A DNA stretch of 47,606 bases from an uncultured Erysipelotrichaceae bacterium (GTDB taxonomy: Bacteria > Bacillota_I > Bacilli_A > RF39 > UBA660), in NCBI GenBank assembly GCA_902785135.1, contig CACZXL010000003.1, positions 71,849-119,454 of the forward strand, written 5' to 3'. This document shows, piece after piece, positions 8,311-18,169 of the stretch; within the stretch, counting starts at the first letter, position 1, and every line of letters begins with the position of its first letter. The notes below the pieces were generated by a model, which saw nothing but the letters and a program-made list of their open reading frames with translations, was not told the DNA's origin and searched no databases. The position numbers and the translations under genes were made by a program.

Positions 8311-9525
8311 ATGAGCAGACTAGAGGAAGATTTAATAAAATATGTAGACTTGATGGATAAAACCACTAATTTAACGATAGAAGAAAATACTATCAAATAC
8401 AAAATAGAAAGAGATAATGGTTTAAGCTGGTTAGTTAGAGATTTATATAAAATGTCTAGAAGAGAAGATAGATTAGAAGCTGTTAAAAATTATATAAATA
8501 GAAAAGAAGAACTAACTAAAGATACTGATAAATTAAAAGATTCATTAAATAAGGTATATGGTATTAAACTAGATAGTATTGATTTTCTAAAACTAGAAAG
8601 TGGAATAGATGTTATTGCATTTTATGATGAAAATTATCATAGAAAAAGAATAATAGATTATTCTTATGCAAAATCACTTACTGAAGAATTTACTAATAAA
8701 CAAAATATTAATAATATTTTCCAATCTCAAGACTATGAAGCTAATTCAGTTGCTATTGCTAAACAAGAAGCATTAGAAAATGAAGGAAAAAGAGAACTTG
8801 ATATGATTGATGTTGAGACTTTTAAAAAAGAATTTAATGATCGTATTAGAGAGTTAAATGATCCTATTAAAATACAAAATATTAAAAAAATATATGATAC
8901 TGCAATTATGCCAAATTCAAATATTAAATATGTTAATATAGAAAACATGATTGCGTTAGATGATAAGAATAATATTATAGAATCTTATTATGACGAAAAG
9001 ACTAATCAATCTGTAATTGAATCACCAGTACAATATAGATCTACTGTTGAATATGTTGATAATAAAGAGAATGTAGAAAATGATGAATATAATACTTCTG
9101 GAGAATTAAGTAGTAATAATCCTGTGGAAAACAATAATACTGATATTACACCAACTGATTTTGAAAAAGAAATAGAGATTGTTAATGCAGAAGAATTAGA
9201 ATTAGATTTCGAAATGAGATATCATAATTTTATTGGTAATAAAAAAGAAATAATGGATAATATAAAGAAATTTAGTGTTGACATGAGCAAATTATATAGT
9301 GATCCTACTATAACAAATCCAGAAGAAATAAAATTCTATGAAGATTTAACAAATAAGTATTGTGAATTAAAGAAACGAAAAGAAAAAGAAAAAAGAATGA
9401 ATAATACTAAAACATTAGTTAAAAAATTAACTAATCCTGAACTAGGTAATGCAGCTTTTGTTAATATTATTTTGATATCTATAGTAGTAATATTCCTTGC
9501 GTTTGTTATATTAATAAATCTATAA
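8311..9525 (+). CDS. C-terminally anchored membrane protein of unknown function
   Basis: The product has 404 residues and is translated from AAGGAG, 10 bp after the hybrid kinase, so the two are probably co-transcribed. It is rich in charged helices with a low-complexity Asn/Glu stretch near 250-290, and ends in one membrane segment (FVNIILISIVVIFLAFVIL) with no signal peptide. The body should be cytoplasmic. No motif is recognised. Its position suggests a link to the kinase, for example as signalling accessory, but nothing in the sequence proves it. Confidence 0.7.
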   Translation: MSRLEEDLIKYVDLMDKTTNLTIEENTIKYKIERDNGLSWLVRDLYKMSRREDRLEAVKNYINRKEELTKDTDKLKDSLNKVYGIKLDSIDFLKLESGIDVIAFYDENYHRKRIIDYSYAKSLTEEFTNKQNINNIFQSQDYEANSVAIAKQEALENEGKRELDMIDVETFKKEFNDRIRELNDPIKIQNIKKIYDTAIMPNSNIKYVNIENMIALDDKNNIIESYYDEKTNQSVIESPVQYRSTVEYVDNKENVENDEYNTSGELSSNNPVENNNTDITPTDFEKEIEIVNAEELELDFEMRYHNFIGNKKEIMDNIKKFSVDMSKLYSDPTITNPEEIKFYEDLTNKYCELKKRKEKEKRMNNTKTLVKKLTNPELGNAAFVNIILISIVVIFLAFVILINL

Positions 9526-9552
9526 AAAAAGTGTATTTAAATACACTTTTTT
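9525..9552. terminator. Bidirectional palindromic terminator between convergent genes
   Basis: AAAAGTGTATTT/AAATACACTTTT is a perfect palindrome with A and T runs at its ends. It serves the gene at 8311 and the minus-strand clpP. Confidence 0.85.
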
Positions 9553-10117
9553 ATATTATTTTATCTATTATTCCATATTCTAAAGCTTCGTTAGAATTCA
9601 TATAATAATCTCTTTCTGTATCTTTTTCTATTTCTTTTATATTTTTGTTGGTATTATTAGATAGTATTTTGTTTAATTTGTTTTTAAGTTTTATTATTCT
9701 ATTTGCAGCGATATTTATTTCTGTTGCTTGACCTGATACTCCTCCTATGGGTTGATGAATCATTACTTCTGCATTAGGCAAAATGTATCTTTTTCCTTTT
9801 TTTCCACTTGAAAGTAGAAAAGCAGCCATTGATGCGGCCATACCTATACATATTGTTGACACATCACTTTTTATGTAATTCATTGTGTCATATATAGCCA
9901 TACCACTTGTTATTGAACCACCAGGGGAATTAATATATATAGATATATCTTCATTAGAAATAGAGTCTAAATATAATAATTCAGATACTATTATATTAGA
10001 TGTATTATCATTAATTTCACCAGATAATAATATTATTCTATCCTCTAATAATTTTGAATATAAATCATATACTTTTTCTCCATTTATAGTTTTTTCTAAA
10101 ACATTTGGAATAAACAT
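9551..10117 (-). CDS. clpP: ATP-dependent Clp protease proteolytic subunit
   Basis: The product has 188 residues, close to the usual 193-200. The serine-protease triad is complete: Ser96 in GMAASMAA, His121 in MIHQP and Asp166 in KDTERDYYM. The substrate-binding YINSPGGS loop is present. ClpP forms a double-heptamer chamber in the cytoplasm and degrades proteins fed by ClpX/ClpC-type ATPases, none of which is encoded here. GGTGAT precedes the ATG. The gene stands alone on the minus strand between two plus-strand operons. Confidence 0.95.
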   Translation of the reverse strand: MFIPNVLEKTINGEKVYDLYSKLLEDRIILLSGEINDNTSNIIVSELLYLDSISNEDISIYINSPGGSITSGMAIYDTMNYIKSDVSTICIGMAASMAAFLLSSGKKGKRYILPNAEVMIHQPIGGVSGQATEINIAANRIIKLKNKLNKILSNNTNKNIKEIEKDTERDYYMNSNEALEYGIIDKII

Positions 10118-10171
10118 GTGATCACCTATTAATATAATAGTCTTAATCTTGTTATTTATTCATGTAAAATG

Positions 10172-10201
10172 ATGACAAAAACTGATATTTTGTGTTAAAA
10201 T
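10172..10201 (+). promoter_or_regulatory. Sigma-A-type promoter
   Basis: ATGACA (10172-10177), an 18-nt spacer and TAAAAT (10196-10201) with an extended TG precede the kinase gene at 10230. Confidence 0.55.
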
Positions 10202-10229
10202 ATAGGTAAAGAATAAAGTAGGTGGATTT

Positions 10230-11867
10230 ATGCTTAGTATATCTATTAAATATAAAGACAAAAAATATGTTTATCCTAGAGGTACATCTTTACTAGAAAT
10301 ATCAAAGGATTTTCAATCAGAATTTCAAGATAAGATTATTATATCTATAGTAGATGGTGCGATTACAGAATTAGGAACTAATCTTTTTTCTAACGCTACT
10401 GTTGATTTTTATGATAAGAATTCTGAAATAGGAAATAAAGTATATGAAGCAGGTTTATTGTTTATTCTTATTAAATCTTTTAAAGATTTATATAATGAAA
10501 AGATTAAAATAAGTCATTCAATAGATAAAGGTATTTATATACAATCAAATAAAACTATTACAGAAAAAGTTCTTGATGAAGTAAAGAATAAAATGGAAGA
10601 AATGATTAAGGCTAATCTTTCTATAGATAAATTATTGATTAATAGAAAAGAAGCGATTAAATATTATCAAAAGATAAAAGAGTTTGATAAAGTAGAGTTA
10701 TTAAAATATAATACAAATACGAATATTAACTTATATAAGCTTGATAATACATATGATTATTTCTTTAATCCATTACCAGTATCTACAAGTTATATTAAAG
10801 AATTTAAAATTAATATGATAGATAAAGATAGTTTTGTTATTTCATATCCAAGTTTATATACAAGCAAAATTAATTATAAGCATCATGAAAAGTTATTTGA
10901 TGCGTTTAATGATTATTATGAATTTTCTTCAAAACTAGGTGTTAGATCAATTTGTGATTTAAATAAAAAGGTTACAGAAGGTACAATTAACGATTATGTT
11001 TTTTTATCAGAAACATATCAAAATAATAAATTATTAAAAATTGCAGAAGATATTAGTAATAACAAGAATATTAAACTAGTTTTAATATCTGGCCCATCAT
11101 CTAGTGGTAAAACAACTACATCAAAGAAATTACAATTATTTTTAAAAGGTTTTGGAATTAATCCAAAGACTTTATCAATAGATGATTATTTTGTTGATAG
11201 AGAGAAAACTCCTAAAAAAGAAGATGGTAGTTATGATTTTGAATCTATTAACGCAATCAAATTAGATTTATTTAATAGAGATTTAACTAAGTTGTTAAAA
11301 GGAGAAAAAGTTAAGATACCAACATATAATTTTATACTTGGTAAAGGAGAATATATAGACGAAGCGACTAGTTTAGAAGAAAATGAAATATTAATAATAG
11401 AAGGGTTACATGCTTTAAATAATGAGTTAACTTCTTCTATAGATAAAAAGAATAAATATAAAATTTATTTATCACCTTTAACAGTTTTAAATTTAGATGA
11501 TCATAATAGAATAAGAACAACAGAAGTTAGATTATTAAGAAGAATAGTAAGAGATAATAGAACAAGGGGATATAAAGCAAAAGATGTTTTAAATACATGG
11601 TTATCTGTTAGAGAAGGTGAAGAAAAGAATGTTTTTCCGTATCAAGATGAGGCAGATGTAATTTTTAATACAACTTTATTATATGAAGTAGGTGTATTAA
11701 AGACATATGCTGAACCATTACTATTTGCAGTAGATGAAAAAGAAGAACATTATAAAGAGGCAGTAAGATTATTAAATTTATTAAAGAATATATTAGCAAT
11801 ACCAAGTGATTGTATTCCTAAAGATTCAATATTAAGAGAATTTATAGGTGATGGTTACTTTATTTAG
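10230..11867 (+). CDS. TGS-domain and uridine-kinase-like P-loop protein
   Basis: The product has 545 residues. Residues 1-65 resemble a TGS domain ([17 protein letters not shown]), the next roughly 200 resemble the second additional domain of threonyl-tRNA synthetase, and from about 280 there is a phosphoribulokinase/uridine-kinase domain with Walker [12 protein letters not shown] (288-298), [10 protein letters not shown] and EGLHALN. This three-part nucleoside kinase-like architecture is known in Clostridia and Bacilli; its true substrate is not settled. It is followed 10 bp later by gapA, preceded by its own promoter, and co-transcription with the glycolytic genes is likely. Confidence 0.85.
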   Translation: MLSISIKYKDKKYVYPRGTSLLEISKDFQSEFQDKIIISIVDGAITELGTNLFSNATVDFYDKNSEIGNKVYEAGLLFILIKSFKDLYNEKIKISHSIDKGIYIQSNKTITEKVLDEVKNKMEEMIKANLSIDKLLINRKEAIKYYQKIKEFDKVELLKYNTNTNINLYKLDNTYDYFFNPLPVSTSYIKEFKINMIDKDSFVISYPSLYTSKINYKHHEKLFDAFNDYYEFSSKLGVRSICDLNKKVTEGTINDYVFLSETYQNNKLLKIAEDISNNKNIKLVLISGPSSSGKTTTSKKLQLFLKGFGINPKTLSIDDYFVDREKTPKKEDGSYDFESINAIKLDLFNRDLTKLLKGEKVKIPTYNFILGKGEYIDEATSLEENEILIIEGLHALNNELTSSIDKKNKYKIYLSPLTVLNLDDHNRIRTTEVRLLRRIVRDNRTRGYKAKDVLNTWLSVREGEEKNVFPYQDEADVIFNTTLLYEVGVLKTYAEPLLFAVDEKEEHYKEAVRLLNLLKNILAIPSDCIPKDSILREFIGDGYFI

Positions 11868-11877
11868 GAGGGATAAT

Positions 11878-12879
11878 ATGGTTAAGATTGCAATTAACGG
11901 ATTTGGAAGAATAGGAAGATTAGCTTTTAGAAAAATATTTGTTGAAGATAATATGGAAGTTGTAGCGATTAATGACTTAACAGATTCTAGAACATTATCA
12001 CATTTACTTAAATATGATTCATCTCAAAAAAGATTTGATGCTGAAATATCATATGATGAAGATAATATAATAGTAAATGGTAAAAAGATAAGAATATATA
12101 AAGAAAGTGATCCAGTTAACCTTCCATGGAAGGAGTTAGATGTAGATATAGTTTTAGAATGTACTGGAGTTTTTAGAACTAAAGAAAAAGCTAATAAGCA
12201 TATAGAAGCAGGTGCTAAAAAAGTATTAATATCTGCACCTTCAGATGGAGATGTTCCTACAATAGTTTATAATGTTAATCATAAAGATATTTCTTTAGAA
12301 GATAATATTTATTCAGCTGCTAGTTGTACTACAAATGCACTTGCTCCAATAGCAAAAATATTAAACGATAATTATAAAATAAAAATTGGTTATATGAATA
12401 CAATTCATGCATATACTAATGATCAAAATTTATTAGATTTACCTCATAAAAAAGGAGATTTAAGAAGAGCTAGAGCAGCAGCTTCTAATATAGTTCCTAG
12501 TGAAACAGGTGCTGCTAAGGCAATAGGTCAAGTTATACCTGAATTAAGTGGAAAACTAGATGGTGTTTCAACAAGAGTTCCAGTTATAACAGGTTCATTA
12601 GTAGAATTAACTTGTTCTTTAGAAAAAGATGTTACTAAAGAAGAAATAAATGAATTATTTAAGAATAATAAAAATGAGAGTATAGGATACACTGAAGATG
12701 AAATAGTATCTAGTGACGTAATTGGAATAGATTATGGTTCTTTATTTGATGCAACACTTACTAAAATAATTTCATCAGGAGATGAAAAACTAGTTAAAGT
12801 AGCAGGTTGGTATGATAATGAAATGAGTTATACTGCACAAATGATAAGAACATGTAAGTATTTAGGAGAAAATCTATGA
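11878..12879 (+). CDS. gapA: Glyceraldehyde-3-phosphate dehydrogenase (NAD-dependent type)
   Basis: I place the start at ATG 11878, which has GGAGGG upstream, rather than at ATG 11848 inside the previous gene. The product then has 333 residues and begins with the Rossmann motif INGFGRIGR. The catalytic pair is Cys150 (ASCTTN) and His177; the Asp in AINDLTD favours NAD over NADP. The enzyme converts glyceraldehyde-3-phosphate to 1,3-bisphosphoglycerate in the cytoplasm. pgk, the next step, follows at 14677 after two surface-protein genes. Confidence 0.97.
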   Translation: MVKIAINGFGRIGRLAFRKIFVEDNMEVVAINDLTDSRTLSHLLKYDSSQKRFDAEISYDEDNIIVNGKKIRIYKESDPVNLPWKELDVDIVLECTGVFRTKEKANKHIEAGAKKVLISAPSDGDVPTIVYNVNHKDISLEDNIYSAASCTTNALAPIAKILNDNYKIKIGYMNTIHAYTNDQNLLDLPHKKGDLRRARAAASNIVPSETGAAKAIGQVIPELSGKLDGVSTRVPVITGSLVELTCSLEKDVTKEEINELFKNNKNESIGYTEDEIVSSDVIGIDYGSLFDATLTKIISSGDEKLVKVAGWYDNEMSYTAQMIRTCKYLGENL

Positions 12880-13268
12880 AAAGAGAAAGAGAAAAGCATA
12901 TAACAAGATTACATATTATTTTATTCTTTCTATTTGTTATAACAGGAATATCTATTTATATAGGTGTTAGCGTTCATATGGATAAGAATATTACAAAATA
13001 TAAGAATCTTGAAACAGAATTAGTAACTGCTAGTAAATTATATTATAAGATTAATCAAATGAATGTAGCTGATGGATATGAAAAAAGATTAAATATTAAG
13101 AAAATAGTTGAACAAGGACTAGTTCAAAATGACTTAGTGGATAAATGTAAAGGTTACGTTATGATTACTAGTGAAAGAGATATTTATACAGAGGAATATG
13201 AAATAGTTCATAGAGCGTATATAAAATGTGGAGATAAATATACTACAACAAATTATTCTGAGTATTAA
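12876..13268 (+). CDS. Small membrane-anchored protein, paralogue of the next gene
   Basis: The product has 130 residues. Its ATG overlaps the gapA stop by four bases. An N-terminal membrane anchor (about 14-34) is followed by an extracytoplasmic domain with two cysteines ([16 protein letters not shown]). The N-terminal third of the next protein has the same pattern (NIKSLVKDNLI, CDGYVIA, LKCKNIYTT), so the two are paralogues, this one lacking the Ig-like and Pro-rich parts. The layout recalls type IV pilin-like or minor surface subunits, but no pilin cleavage motif is visible. Function unknown. Confidence 0.75.
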   Translation: MKREREKHITRLHIILFFLFVITGISIYIGVSVHMDKNITKYKNLETELVTASKLYYKINQMNVADGYEKRLNIKKIVEQGLVQNDLVDKCKGYVMITSERDIYTEEYEIVHRAYIKCGDKYTTTNYSEY

Positions 13269-13282
13269 AAGGAGGTTTAATA

Positions 13283-14621
13283 ATGGAAGAATCTAGATTT
13301 TGGACAAAAACTAAGATTATTATATTAGTCATCAGTCTAGTCTTTATAGGTGGAATTATTGGTATTATCTTTTTAAATAAAGGTAAGCTTAGAAAGGAAT
13401 ATATTAAATTAGAAAATCAAATAACTAATCAAGCTGCGCCAAATTATTTATTATATGAACAAATAGAGTTAGATGAAGATGAGTATAGAAAGATTAATAT
13501 TAAGTCTTTAGTAAAAGATAATTTAATTACTAATAAAAGAGTAAATGATTGTGATGGTTATGTAATCGCTGAAAGTAGTGATAGTATGATTAATTATAAA
13601 ACATATCTAAAATGTAAGAATATTTATACTACAGAAGGATATGGTACAACTATTGAAGAAAATAAAAAGAAAAATACAGAAAAGACTCAAACTGAAGAAG
13701 ATACTACCGCACCAGAGATTACTTTAATAGGAACAAAGACTGTTACTATAGGTTTAAAAGATAAATATAAAGATGCAGGTGCGACTGCGTATGATAATAT
13801 TGATGGTAATATTACAAAGAAAATAAAAATAACAAATAAAGTTGATACTTCAAAAGCAGGAACTTATTATGTTAAGTATTCTGTTAGTGATAAAGCTGGA
13901 AATAAAACAACAATTAAGAGAAAAGTAATTGTTCAAGAAACTGAAACTAAGAAAGAAGAAAAAGATAAGATTGTTCCAGTTATAACATTTAAGAATACTT
14001 CTGCTTATCAAAAAGTATGTATTGGAGATAAAGTAGATATTAGTAAAGATGGTTTATATGGATATACTGCTTATGATGATGTTGATGGAGATGTAACTGC
14101 TTCAGTAAAGATTACTGGTCCAATAGAAAAAGCAACTAAAGAAGGAGATTATACACTTAATTATAGTGTAAAAGATAAAGCTGGAAATGAATCTACTGCT
14201 AGTAGAAAATTTAGTGTTATTAATTGTAGTAAACCTTCTACAACACCAACACCAAGTCCAGCGCCAACTCCTACACCAACTCCGACTCCAACTCCAACAC
14301 CAACACCTACGCCAACACCCAAGTGGTGGAGGAAGTTCAGGTGGAGGATCAGGTAGTTCAGGAGGAAATGTAATAGTTAGACCTACAGGAATATCTGCTC
14401 CTAGTTCTATAACAGTTACTTTAGGCCAAACAACAGCAATAAATGCTTCTGTACAACCAAGTAATGCTACTAATAAGAATTTAAGTTATAGAGTAGAAAA
14501 TACTTCAATCGCAACATGTGATACTGCTGGTAATGTAAGAGGTGTTAATAGAGGACAAACTAGAGTAATTATAACTACATCAAATGGTAAAGTTGCGACA
14601 GTTAGTGTAACAGTAAGATAA
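13283..14621 (+). CDS. Surface protein with Ig-like repeats and Thr-Pro linker, frameshifted in the repeat
   Basis: GGAGG precedes ATG 13283. The first frame gives a membrane anchor (11-31), a two-cysteine domain like the previous protein, two DUF5011-type Ig-like domains (TAPEITLIG...; VPVITFKN...) and a Thr-Pro repeat, then stops at 14354-14356 after an unrelated tail (KWWRKFRWRIR). A +1 shift at ACA CCC AAG (14315-14323) continues into a Gly/Ser linker (PSGGGSSGGGSGSSGG) and a BIG2-type Ig domain ending in VATVSVTVR at 14621. The two parts clearly belong to one gene. One extra C in CCC explains the break; it may be repeat-driven phase variation, +1 slippage at CCC-A, or a sequencing error. 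It is probably an envelope-exposed structural or adhesive protein. Confidence 0.75.
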
Positions 14622-14646
14622 AAGAATGTTTAAACATTCTTTTTTT
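14620..14646 (+). terminator. Terminator after the Ig-like surface protein gene
   Basis: AAAGAATGTTTAAACATTCTTT palindrome arms (AAAGAATGTTT and AAACATTCTTT) are followed by a T run. Confidence 0.8.
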
Positions 14647-14647
14647 A

Positions 14648-14656
14648 TGGTATAAT
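14648..14656 (+). promoter_or_regulatory. Extended -10 promoter of pgk
   Basis: TGGTATAAT starts two bases after the terminator T run and 21 bp before the start codon of pgk. Confidence 0.6.
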
Positions 14657-14676
14657 TTTAATAGTGAGGTAAATAT

Positions 14677-15804
14677 ATGAAGACAATTAAAGATATAGAT
14701 TTAAATAATAAAAAAGTTATTATTAGATTTGATTATAATGTTCCAATACAAGATGGAGTAATACAAGATGATACAAGAATAATAAAAAGTTTAAAGACTT
14801 TAAATTATGTTTTAGAACGCGCAAGTAAAGTTATTATATTATCTCATTTAGGTAGAATTAAATCAGAAGAAGATAAAAAGAATAATTCATTAAAAGTTGT
14901 TTGTGATTATTTAAGTAAATTAATTAATAAAGATATTGCTTTTTGTGATTATGTAGATGAAGAAAATATAATTAATAATAATGATATTATTATGATGGAG
15001 AATACTAGATTCTTTGATTTAGATAATAAAAAAGAAAGTAATAATGATGAATCTTTATCAAAGTATTTTTCTTCATTTGGAGATGTGTTTATAAATGATG
15101 CATTTGGTACTTGTCATAGAAGTAATTCTTCAAATGTAGGTATATCTAATTATTTACCTTCTTGTAACGGATTTTTAGTTGAAGAAGAGGTTAATAATCT
15201 TAATAAATTACTATATGATACTGATCATCCTTATGTAGTTATTATGGGTGGTAAAAAGGTGTCTGATAAGATACAAGTTATTAATAATCTTGTTAAGAAA
15301 GTAGATAAGTTATTAATAGGTGGCGCAATGACTTTTACTTTTTTAAAAGCATTAGGAAAGAATGTAGGCTCTAGTTATTATGAAGAAGATGAATTAGAAT
15401 ACGCTAAAGATTTATTAGATAATTATAGTGATAAAATAGTTTTAACAATAGATTGTTATATTGAAGATAAAACTATAAAAGATATAGATAATTTTAGTGA
15501 TAATAATATTGGATATGATATAGGAAGTAATACTATAGATATCTTTAAAGATAATTTAAAAGACGCAAAAACAGTATTCTTTAATGGACCAATGGGTTTA
15601 TTTGAAGAAGGTTATGAATATGGAACAAAAGAACTATGTAATTATTTAAATACATTAGATTCTTATATAGTTATTGGTGGTGGAGATACAGTATCTGCGG
15701 TTAATAAATATGTTCCTAATAATAAATTTATTATATCTACTGGAGGAGGAGCTTCATTAGAATATTTAGAAGGTAAAAAGTTACCTGGAATAATAGAGGG
15801 GTAG
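14677..15804 (+). CDS. pgk: Phosphoglycerate kinase
   Basis: The product has 375 residues, slightly short against about 395. It begins with the substrate-binding VIIRFDYNVP and has LSHLGR, ENTRFFD, GPMGLFEEGYEYGT, VIGGGDTVSAV and the C-terminal STGGGASLEYLEG loop. It transfers the acyl phosphate of 1,3-bisphosphoglycerate to ADP in glycolysis. It has its own extended -10 promoter. The next gene starts one base after its stop, so it shares a transcript with the two envelope genes downstream. Confidence 0.97.
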   Translation: MKTIKDIDLNNKKVIIRFDYNVPIQDGVIQDDTRIIKSLKTLNYVLERASKVIILSHLGRIKSEEDKKNNSLKVVCDYLSKLINKDIAFCDYVDEENIINNNDIIMMENTRFFDLDNKKESNNDESLSKYFSSFGDVFINDAFGTCHRSNSSNVGISNYLPSCNGFLVEEEVNNLNKLLYDTDHPYVVIMGGKKVSDKIQVINNLVKKVDKLLIGGAMTFTFLKALGKNVGSSYYEEDELEYAKDLLDNYSDKIVLTIDCYIEDKTIKDIDNFSDNNIGYDIGSNTIDIFKDNLKDAKTVFFNGPMGLFEEGYEYGTKELCNYLNTLDSYIVIGGGDTVSAVNKYVPNNKFIISTGGGASLEYLEGKKLPGIIEG

Positions 15805-15805
15805 T

Positions 15806-16810
15806 ATGAAGAAGTATAAGATAAATATTATTTTGTTAGTATTAGTATCATTTTTAGTTATCTTTTTCTCTTTAAAAGATAACTTTACTGAGGCAATGGA
15901 TTATTTAGTTCATATTGATTTTTTATGGATAATTCTTGCACTTGTATTAATGATATTTAATATTATTTTTCAAAGTATGTCACAATATAGATTTTTAAGA
16001 GAAGTAAAAGAAGATTATAAGTTTTCTTCTTGTGTAAAATTAATGATGATGGCAATGTTTTTTAACGCAATAACACCATTCTCTTCAGGTGGTCAACCAT
16101 TTGAAATGTATATATTAAATAAAGAAGGAATAAAGGTAAGTGATTCAGCTAATGCATTACTTCAAAACTTTATAACATATCAGTTTGCTTTAATATTTAT
16201 TGGTACTGTTGCGATTATTGCGAATAAAGTATTTGGTATATTTCCAGAAGGAAATGTATTAAAGAATGTAGTTTTAGTAGGTTACACTATTAATGTAATT
16301 GTTATGTCATTAATAATATTCTTCTCAAGAGCAAAAAAGATGAATACTAAGTTATTTTCTAAAATATTTGATTTTATATTTCATTTTAAGTTTATAAAGA
16401 ATAGAGAAGAAAAAAGATTAAAAGCAGAAAAGACTCTAGATGATTTTTATAATAGTACTGCTGTTATGAAAAATAATTTTAAGAATACTATATTTAGTTT
16501 CTTTTATAATTTATGTAGTTTATTATGTTTATATTTAGTTCCTTTATTTGTATTTTTTGCACTTAGAGAATATAATAGTATAAATGTTATTAGATCATTA
16601 GTATTATCTGGTTATACATTCTTAATTGGATCATTTGTTCCAATCCCAGGTGCTGCTGGTGGTTTAGAATATGGTTATATGGACTTTTTTGGTGTATTTG
16701 TAAGTGGAGGAATATTATCTGCTTCTATGTTAGTATGGAGATTAATAACATACTATTTTGGAATGCTTATAGGAGGAATTACACTAGTAACATATAGAAA
16801 GAAGGATTAA
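15806..16810 (+). CDS. YbhN / lysylphosphatidylglycerol-synthase-type integral membrane protein
   Basis: The product has 334 residues with seven or eight membrane segments. The family signature AITPFSSGGQPFEMYIL near 90 and the C-terminal PIPGAAGGLEYG near 275 match the membrane domain shared by MprF, AglD and YbhN (UPF0104). Members without the soluble MprF synthase domain are thought to move lipids or assist lipid glycosylation. It lies between pgk and a glycosyltransferase gene one base downstream, which suggests a joint role in glycolipid formation. Confidence 0.85.
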   Translation: MKKYKINIILLVLVSFLVIFFSLKDNFTEAMDYLVHIDFLWIILALVLMIFNIIFQSMSQYRFLREVKEDYKFSSCVKLMMMAMFFNAITPFSSGGQPFEMYILNKEGIKVSDSANALLQNFITYQFALIFIGTVAIIANKVFGIFPEGNVLKNVVLVGYTINVIVMSLIIFFSRAKKMNTKLFSKIFDFIFHFKFIKNREEKRLKAEKTLDDFYNSTAVMKNNFKNTIFSFFYNLCSLLCLYLVPLFVFFALREYNSINVIRSLVLSGYTFLIGSFVPIPGAAGGLEYGYMDFFGVFVSGGILSASMLVWRLITYYFGMLIGGITLVTYRKKD

Positions 16811-16811
16811 C

Positions 16812-18068
16812 ATGAGAATTGGTATTTTTACAGATACATATTTACCATATGTAAGTGGATTAGTCACAAGTGAGTTAATGTTAAAAAAAGCACTAGAAGA
16901 TATGGGACATGAAGTATATGTTGTAACTGTTAATTTAGAAAATTTTAAATATGTAAATGATAAAGATAATAAAATTATCAAAATATCAGGATTACCTATA
17001 GGAATATATGATGCGAGATTAACTGGATTTTATTCAGTAAGTGCTATAAGCACAATAAAAAAATGGAAATTAGATGTAATACATTCTCAAACAGAATTTG
17101 GTATAGGAACATTCGCAAGAATAGTCGCAAAACAATTAAATATTCCTTTAGTACATACATATCATACTATGTATGAAGATTATATTTATTATTTAACAAA
17201 AGGTCATTTTGATAAACCTAGTAAAAAGTTAGTAGAATATCTTACTAGATTTTATTGTGATACTACAGTAACAGAATTAATCGTGCCTTCAAGAAAAATC
17301 TATAATTTATTTCAAAAGAAATATGATGTTAATAAAAAGATTAATATTATAGGAACAGGAATGGATATTGATAGATTCAAAAAAGAAAATTTTAAAAAAG
17401 AAGATATTGATGAATTAAGAAAAAAATATAAGTTAAAAGATAATGATTTTGTAATAGGATCTATATCTAGATTAGCGAAAGAAAAAAGTATTGATAGAGT
17501 TATAGAAACTTTTAAGATTGTTAAAGAAAAGATTAAGGACGCTAAATTATTATTAGTGGGAGATGGACCTGATAGAGAGTTATTAGAAGATTTAGTTAAA
17601 AAATTAGATTTATCTGATAGCGTTATATTTACTGGAAAAGTAGATATAGAAAAAGTTCAAATATATTATCAATTGATGAATGTATTTGTTACTTTCTCAG
17701 TAACTGAAACACAAGGTTTAACAGTATTAGAAGCTATGGCTTCATCTTTACCTGTTTTAGCGATTAAAGATGATAGTTTTATAGATTCAGTAGAAGATAA
17801 GAAAAATGGTTATTTATTCTCTTCTGATGAAGAGTATGTAGATTATATATATAAAATATATAGTGATAAGAATTTATATAAAAAATTATCCGAAAATTCT
17901 AGAGAATTATCTAAGAATCATTCAAATAAAGTATTTGGTGAAAAAGTATATAATGTATATCTTCATTCAATTGAAGAGTATCATAAAAACAAAAAAATTA
18001 TCAGCAATATAAAAGAAGTTATAACAAGTAAATCAAAAGATAAAAAGAAAAAAGACGATAAAAAATAA
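16812..18068 (+). CDS. GT4-family glycosyltransferase, diacylglycerol glucosyltransferase-like
   Basis: The product has 418 residues. The N-terminal domain starts MRIGIFTDTYLPYVSGLVTS and includes HSQTEFGIG and HTYHTMYEDY; the C-terminal domain has GSISRLAKEKSID, LLVGDGPD and the E-X7-E-like motif ETQGLTVLEAMAS. This pattern matches 1,2-diacylglycerol 3-glucosyltransferases of low-GC bacteria, which make membrane glycolipid at the inner leaflet. The Lys-rich tail may bind acidic lipids. Translationally linked to the preceding YbhN-like gene. Confidence 0.85.
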   Translation: MRIGIFTDTYLPYVSGLVTSELMLKKALEDMGHEVYVVTVNLENFKYVNDKDNKIIKISGLPIGIYDARLTGFYSVSAISTIKKWKLDVIHSQTEFGIGTFARIVAKQLNIPLVHTYHTMYEDYIYYLTKGHFDKPSKKLVEYLTRFYCDTTVTELIVPSRKIYNLFQKKYDVNKKINIIGTGMDIDRFKKENFKKEDIDELRKKYKLKDNDFVIGSISRLAKEKSIDRVIETFKIVKEKIKDAKLLLVGDGPDRELLEDLVKKLDLSDSVIFTGKVDIEKVQIYYQLMNVFVTFSVTETQGLTVLEAMASSLPVLAIKDDSFIDSVEDKKNGYLFSSDEEYVDYIYKIYSDKNLYKKLSENSRELSKNHSNKVFGEKVYNVYLHSIEEYHKNKKIISNIKEVITSKSKDKKKKDDKK

Positions 18069-18082
18069 TATCGTTTTTTTTT
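18050..18082 (+). terminator. Terminator after the glycosyltransferase gene
   Basis: A stem of AAAAGACGATA and TATCGTTTTTT (one bulged base) spans the stop codon and ends in a T run. Confidence 0.7.
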
Positions 18083-18099
18083 CGACAAAATTTGTCAAA
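18081..18099. promoter_or_regulatory. spo0A: Spo0A-box-like inverted site upstream of spo0A
   Basis: TTCGACAAAATTTGTCAAA contains the exact reverse complement of the Spo0A box TGTCGAA, followed on the other strand by the near-match TGTCAAA. The two halves form an almost perfect palindrome 32 bp before the -10. Autoregulation by Spo0A is known in Bacillus and would fit. Confidence 0.6.
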
Positions 18100-18130
18100 A
18101 AAAATTGGATGTTATTATAACTTTTTGTAG

Positions 18131-18136
18131 TATAAT
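18131..18136 (+). promoter_or_regulatory. -10 element of spo0A
   Basis: TATAAT lies 33 bp before the ATG at 18170. TTGGAT at 18105-18110 is 20 nt away, too far for a good -35, so activation may depend on a regulator. Confidence 0.5.
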
Positions 18137-18169
18137 CGAATTATACGCTAAAAAGGAAAGGAATAAAAA

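Noticed and set aside
11848-11877. Upstream start for gapA
   Set aside because: The extra ten codons overlap the previous gene, lack a ribosome binding site and would put residues ahead of the conserved [13 protein letters not shown] start.
18120-18140. Sigma-H promoter for spo0A
   Set aside because: ATCGAAT fits the sigma-H -10, but no AGGA-type -35 lies 11-12 nt upstream.
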